64,000 nt of DNA from Candidatus Saccharibacteria bacterium UBA6664 (GTDB lineage Bacteria; Patescibacteriota; Saccharimonadia; Saccharimonadales; Saccharimonadaceae), in assembly GCA_002455275.1 (NCBI GenBank), contig DKKO01000004.1:34496-98495 (forward strand), in the 5' to 3' direction. The translations under genes and the position numbers were made by a program. Positions 61,428-64,000 of the stretch are shown here, one piece after another. The notes beneath the pieces were generated by a model, which worked only from the letters and a program-made list of their open reading frames with translations, did not search any database and had not been told where the DNA came from. Every line of letters begins with the position of its first letter. Position 1 is the stretch's first letter.

Positions 61428-62529
61428 GGTCTCTTATCACTTTCGCTATGTACTGAACGTCTTTTTCATCCATGTTGTCATGAACGGGCAAGGAAATAAT
61501 ACGCGATGCAATAAACTCCGTAGCTTCAAGGTTTACAGCTGGATCGACATATCTAGATAAAAGCGCCTGAAGGTGTAATGGCTCGTAATACTGCCTTGCT
61601 TCAACGCCTGCCTCTGCAAGCGCCTTCCTGGCTGCTGCGGCATGGTCTTGTGAAGCTAGCACAACCGATGCAAACGGTACGGTAGAGTTCTCGTCATTCT
61701 GTTGAAACGAATATTTATCGGTTTTTAGTAGTTGTTTGTAGAGCTTCAGCGTAGCTCTTCGGCCTTTCAGGCGTTCGTCAAACTTGTCGAGTTGCCGCAA
61801 ACCAATCGCTGCATTTATTTCTTGCAACTTTGCATTGGTGCCAATTTGCTGCACTTGCCTATTTGTGCCAAAGCCAAAGTTCTGCCATTCACGAATACGT
61901 CTGATTAGCTTTTCGTTTTTGCTTACAACCAAGCCTCCTTCACCAATCGCGAACGGTTTCGTTGCATGCATAGAAAATATTTCACAATCGCCTCTCGTGC
62001 CAACTTTTTCTTCGTCAAAATATTTCGAGCCAAACCCTGCGGCAGAGTCAATAATCAATGGTTTAGCAAATTTTGATGCCAGCTTCTCCCACTCCGTGAT
62101 ATTTGTATTACCAACTCCAAATACATTACACAAAAGTATGCCCGCGATATCGTCTGATTCAGTCAGGATTTGCTCAGCTTGCTCTATGTTAGGCTGCCAA
62201 CTCTTCCTGTCGACATCGATAAAGAGAGGCTCAAAACCAGAGCGTAAGATGGCTTCTGCGCCAGCCGCAAAGGTAAATGATGGCAGCAGTACCTTTTTTC
62301 GATCCCCCTTAAGCAATTCCGCAATTGCCGATTCAATGCCTAGGGTGCAGTTTGCTATCGTCGTGGCGTAGACATCGCTAGAGATAAATTGTGCACTTTT
62401 TTTAGAAAAACTTTGTTCTTTTGGACCAAAGTTGGTAAACCAATTTGATGAAACGATTTCAGAATAATCAGCCACGATTTCATCAGAACTTGGAAAGTTG
62501 GGTTTAATGAAAGATATTTTATATTTCAC
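61417..62529 (-). CDS. DegT/DnrJ/EryC1/StrS-family sugar aminotransferase
   Basis: 370 residues of the PLP-dependent nucleotide-sugar aminotransferase family. SNWFTNFGPKEQSFSKKSAQFI near the N-terminus, TIANCTLGIESAIAELLKGDRKKVLLPSFTFAAGAEAIL, the PLP-pocket Asp161 in LIIDSAAGFGS, and MHATKPFAIGEGGLV with the Schiff-base Lys191 are visible. It transfers an amino group from glutamate to a keto-sugar nucleotide. The neighbour at 62519 is a PglD/FdtC-like acyltransferase, a common partner in routes to N-acetylated amino-deoxy sugars (dTDP-Qui3NAc/Fuc3NAc or UDP-based sugars). The Met-His-Ala-Thr-Lys start of the Lys motif, rather than Ser-Phe-x-x-x-K, is slightly unusual. Overlaps both neighbours by 11 nt. 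Confidence 0.87.
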   Translation of the reverse strand: MKYKISFIKPNFPSSDEIVADYSEIVSSNWFTNFGPKEQSFSKKSAQFISSDVYATTIANCTLGIESAIAELLKGDRKKVLLPSFTFAAGAEAILRSGFEPLFIDVDRKSWQPNIEQAEQILTESDDIAGILLCNVFGVGNTNITEWEKLASKFAKPLIIDSAAGFGSKYFDEEKVGTRGDCEIFSMHATKPFAIGEGGLVVSKNEKLIRRIREWQNFGFGTNRQVQQIGTNAKLQEINAAIGLRQLDKFDERLKGRRATLKLYKQLLKTDKYSFQQNDENSTVPFASVVLASQDHAAAARKALAEAGVEARQYYEPLHLQALLSRYVDPAVNLEATEFIASRIISLPVHDNMDEKDVQYIAKVIRDHEV

Positions 62530-63142
62530 GCATCCATCCTTCGTTTTGTGCTACACATTTCGCTGGCACCCCTACGTAAGTGCAATTTTCATCAGTGATG
62601 TCATTTATGACAACCGCTCCAGCGCCGATAACTGTACCCGGTGCAATTGTTACACCGTTTTTGACAATCGCCCCAATTCCAATAAAAACACCATCGCCTA
62701 TAGTTACGTTTCCGGCTATGTTTGCTCCAGGACTAATGGTGACGTAGTTGCCGATTTTGACGTTGTGACTAATTGTCACACCTATATTTACTATGGTGTG
62801 GTCGCCAACTTCCGAATTGGTTGTTATTGTTGCGTTCTCTGCAATGATTGAGCCATCTCCAATTGTTGTGCTGGTATGTACAGCAGCAGATCTAGCCATG
62901 ATTGTTGCATAACCCGTGCCCCTCCAACTATCAACGAATTTTTTTCGAAGATAAGGGGAGCCGACAGCGACTACAACCGGAAGTGATAGCTGTTCACTAG
63001 TAAGCAAATTCTTATCGAGTAATTCTTTTCCGTCTGCATATGCACTATCGACTGCACGGTACTCAACAACAGCATCTTGTAGATATGATTCTGCTTCATC
63101 TGCTTGCCCGCCAGCACCAATGATTCCAATACGATTACTCAT
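62519..63142 (-). CDS. PglD/NeuD-type sugar acyltransferase (left-handed beta-helix)
   Basis: Start at ATG 63142: GTGGAGAAG lies just upstream, and residues before it do not fit the family. The product is about 207 residues. MSNRIGIIGAGGQADEAESYLQD is a small Rossmann-like head, followed by hexapeptide repeats (GDGSIIAENATITTNSEVGDHTIVNIGVTISHNVKIGNYVTISPGANIAGNVTIGDGVFIGIGAIVKNGVTI) of a left-handed parallel beta-helix, with the catalytic His in ISHN. The end has VGVPAKCVA. It N- or O-acetylates an amino sugar nucleotide, most likely the product of the adjacent aminotransferase. Gap of 5 nt to the methyltransferase gene. Confidence 0.87.
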   Translation of the reverse strand: MSNRIGIIGAGGQADEAESYLQDAVVEYRAVDSAYADGKELLDKNLLTSEQLSLPVVVAVGSPYLRKKFVDSWRGTGYATIMARSAAVHTSTTIGDGSIIAENATITTNSEVGDHTIVNIGVTISHNVKIGNYVTISPGANIAGNVTIGDGVFIGIGAIVKNGVTIAPGTVIGAGAVVINDITDENCTYVGVPAKCVAQNEGWMREI

Positions 63143-63147
63143 TATGT

Positions 63148-63867
63148 CTACTTCTCCACCACATATAGTCGCGAACCAAAACTTATGCCGTTGCGTAGAA
63201 ATGACAAAGGGCTCAAGTTCCAAAAACCATACACTTTTATTTTAAACCCGGCCTTTTTCAATCGATCTAAGAAAACACTCTTTTCATACAGTCGTATATG
63301 GTCGTCCTGTGCAAAGCGGCGCCACCTTTCATCAACATCAGTCACTGATGGATCTTCATCATGCACTCCTTTGCGCGGCAGTATCGGCGTCATGATAATT
63401 CCCTTGCCCCCAGGCTTTAATACACGATGCAGTTCTCTCATGGCTTTTTCATCATTGTCCACATGTTCTACGACATGTGAGCATATAAAGAAATCAAAGG
63501 TATTGTTTTTATACTCCTTCATGTTGGTTATATCGACCTTGTCATCGTAGCTTTCTATCAATAAGTCTGCTGAACGATAGTTTTTTGTAATTGATTTTAC
63601 ATATTCCATCAATTTTTGTGGTGGAGCAAAATCAAGTACCTTTGAGTTTTTGCTAATAGGACGGGCTTTTTCGATGTAGAGCTTGTAGAGTCTATCTCTA
63701 TCTGATGAGCCGCAGTTGGCACATAGATATGATTTGTAACTGAGGGTTTCGAAGTCATCAAGACTATAGGGGAAACCTGCTTCCGCAAGTTTTTCCGCTA
63801 AGCCTTCAATTGGCTGGTATCCTTCAGTATTGCCGCAAAGCGTACAAGTTGGTTTTACTTTCAACAT
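63148..63867 (-). CDS. SAM-dependent methyltransferase with zinc-ribbon head
   Basis: 239 residues. Two CxxC pairs (TCTLCGN, LCANCGS) form a likely zinc ribbon in the first 60 residues. The class I methyltransferase core follows: KVLDFAPPQKLMEYVKSI (motif I, with Pro-Pro where Gly-x-Gly is usual), YDDKVDITNM, FDFFICSHVVEHVDNDEKAMRELHRVLKPGGKGIIMTPI. This Met-type layout occurs in polysaccharide loci, where sugar O-methylation is typical. GGAG lies 6 nt before the ATG, and a TATAAT box lies farther upstream. First complete gene of the minus-strand operon down to 57812. Confidence 0.83.
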   Translation of the reverse strand: MLKVKPTCTLCGNTEGYQPIEGLAEKLAEAGFPYSLDDFETLSYKSYLCANCGSSDRDRLYKLYIEKARPISKNSKVLDFAPPQKLMEYVKSITKNYRSADLLIESYDDKVDITNMKEYKNNTFDFFICSHVVEHVDNDEKAMRELHRVLKPGGKGIIMTPILPRKGVHDEDPSVTDVDERWRRFAQDDHIRLYEKSVFLDRLKKAGFKIKVYGFWNLSPLSFLRNGISFGSRLYVVEK

Positions 63868-63899
63868 CTTATCTCCACATCTACACCTATCTGACTATT

Positions 63900-63905
63900 A
63901 TTATA
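63900..63905 (-). promoter_or_regulatory. -10 box (TATAAT) of the amino-sugar/glycosyltransferase operon
   Basis: Minus-strand AGC-TATAAT, about 32 nt before the ATG at 63867. With GGAG near the start codon it gives a normal SD-led mRNA. It probably drives the six genes from 63867 to 57812. Confidence 0.55.
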
Positions 63906-63920
63906 GCTTCTGGCAGAAGC

Positions 63921-64000
63921 CTACGTGAACCACTTTCCGTCTAGCTTTACAGGGCCGCCTCTAGTCTCGTCCTGGGCTTTAATAACAAAATTATCGAGAC
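63921..64000 (-). CDS. C-terminal end of an unidentified gene, cut by window edge
   Basis: On the minus strand the last 26 codons of an open frame enter from the right edge and end at the TAG at 63921-63923 (…FVIKAQDETRGGPVKLDGKWFT). The composition is protein-like and the stop lies 15 nt before the -10 box of the next gene on the same strand, so a real gene is likely. Too little remains to name the family; given its neighbours, a nucleotide-sugar or glycan enzyme is plausible. Confidence 0.5.
   Translation of the reverse strand, partial: LDNFVIKAQDETRGGPVKLDGKWFT

Overview
The window looks like part of a small-genome epibiotic bacterium of the Patescibacteria (CPR), most probably a Saccharibacteria (TM7) relative. 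The reasons are indirect. There are very large secreted fibre-like proteins, a SipW-type signal peptidase with small TasA-like substrates, many membrane-anchored proteins without known function, tight gene packing, and -10 boxes sitting 5-10 nt in front of start codons. A secreted protein at 55.4-57.8 kb also carries a domain that I associate with Actinobacteria, the usual hosts. TGA is used as a stop (for example at 20096-20098), so this is not a UGA-recoding lineage. No rRNA or phylogenetic marker is present, so the assignment is an inference.

Layout. 1-6.2 kb: cell-surface genes: a left-truncated membrane-anchored fibre protein, three related secreted beta-sandwich proteins, a DUF916-like anchored protein and a PKD-like protein. 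6.3-20.1 kb: two giant surface genes (2437 and 2145 codons) with beta-helix, repeat, Gly-rich and Kelch regions. 20.1-24.6 kb: small membrane proteins, a YdeI/OmdA-like protein and a secreted purple-acid-phosphatase-like enzyme with FG-GAP repeats. 24.7-27.0 kb: three pilin-leader-like paralogues between duplicated copies of the tRNA-Asn 3' end plus terminator, with a candidate structured RNA. 27.0-33.5 kb: a beta-lactamase-fold protein, a LexA-type DNA-binding domain without protease, DUF5305, SipW-type signal peptidase, a two-domain secreted protein and two TasA-like proteins.

33.5-64 kb: a surface-polysaccharide locus: an O-antigen ligase/polymerase-like protein, initiating phosphoglycosyltransferase, GlmS, the complete dTDP-L-rhamnose set (rmlB, then rmlC-rmlD-rmlA), UDP-glucose dehydrogenase, seven or more glycosyltransferases, a flippase-like protein, an aminotransferase, an acyltransferase and a methyltransferase. 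Two genes in this stretch encode a secreted putative wall-lytic protein and its small membrane partner.

The most unusual piece is at 40.4-41.6 kb, inside the rhamnose genes. A Nudix-box protein is written almost entirely in G/C-ending codons, unlike everything around it. It is driven by a perfect TTGACA-17-TATAAT promoter, has a leader of about 225 nt opening with a UUCG hairpin, and is followed by large competing inverted repeats. It looks like a recently acquired, separately regulated cassette. How the genes work together: the polysaccharide genes build and decorate a cell-surface glycan, the giant fibres, TasA-like and pilin-like proteins give adhesive appendages, and the lytic and beta-lactamase-fold proteins act on wall material. 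This fits a host-attached lifestyle, but that is interpretation.
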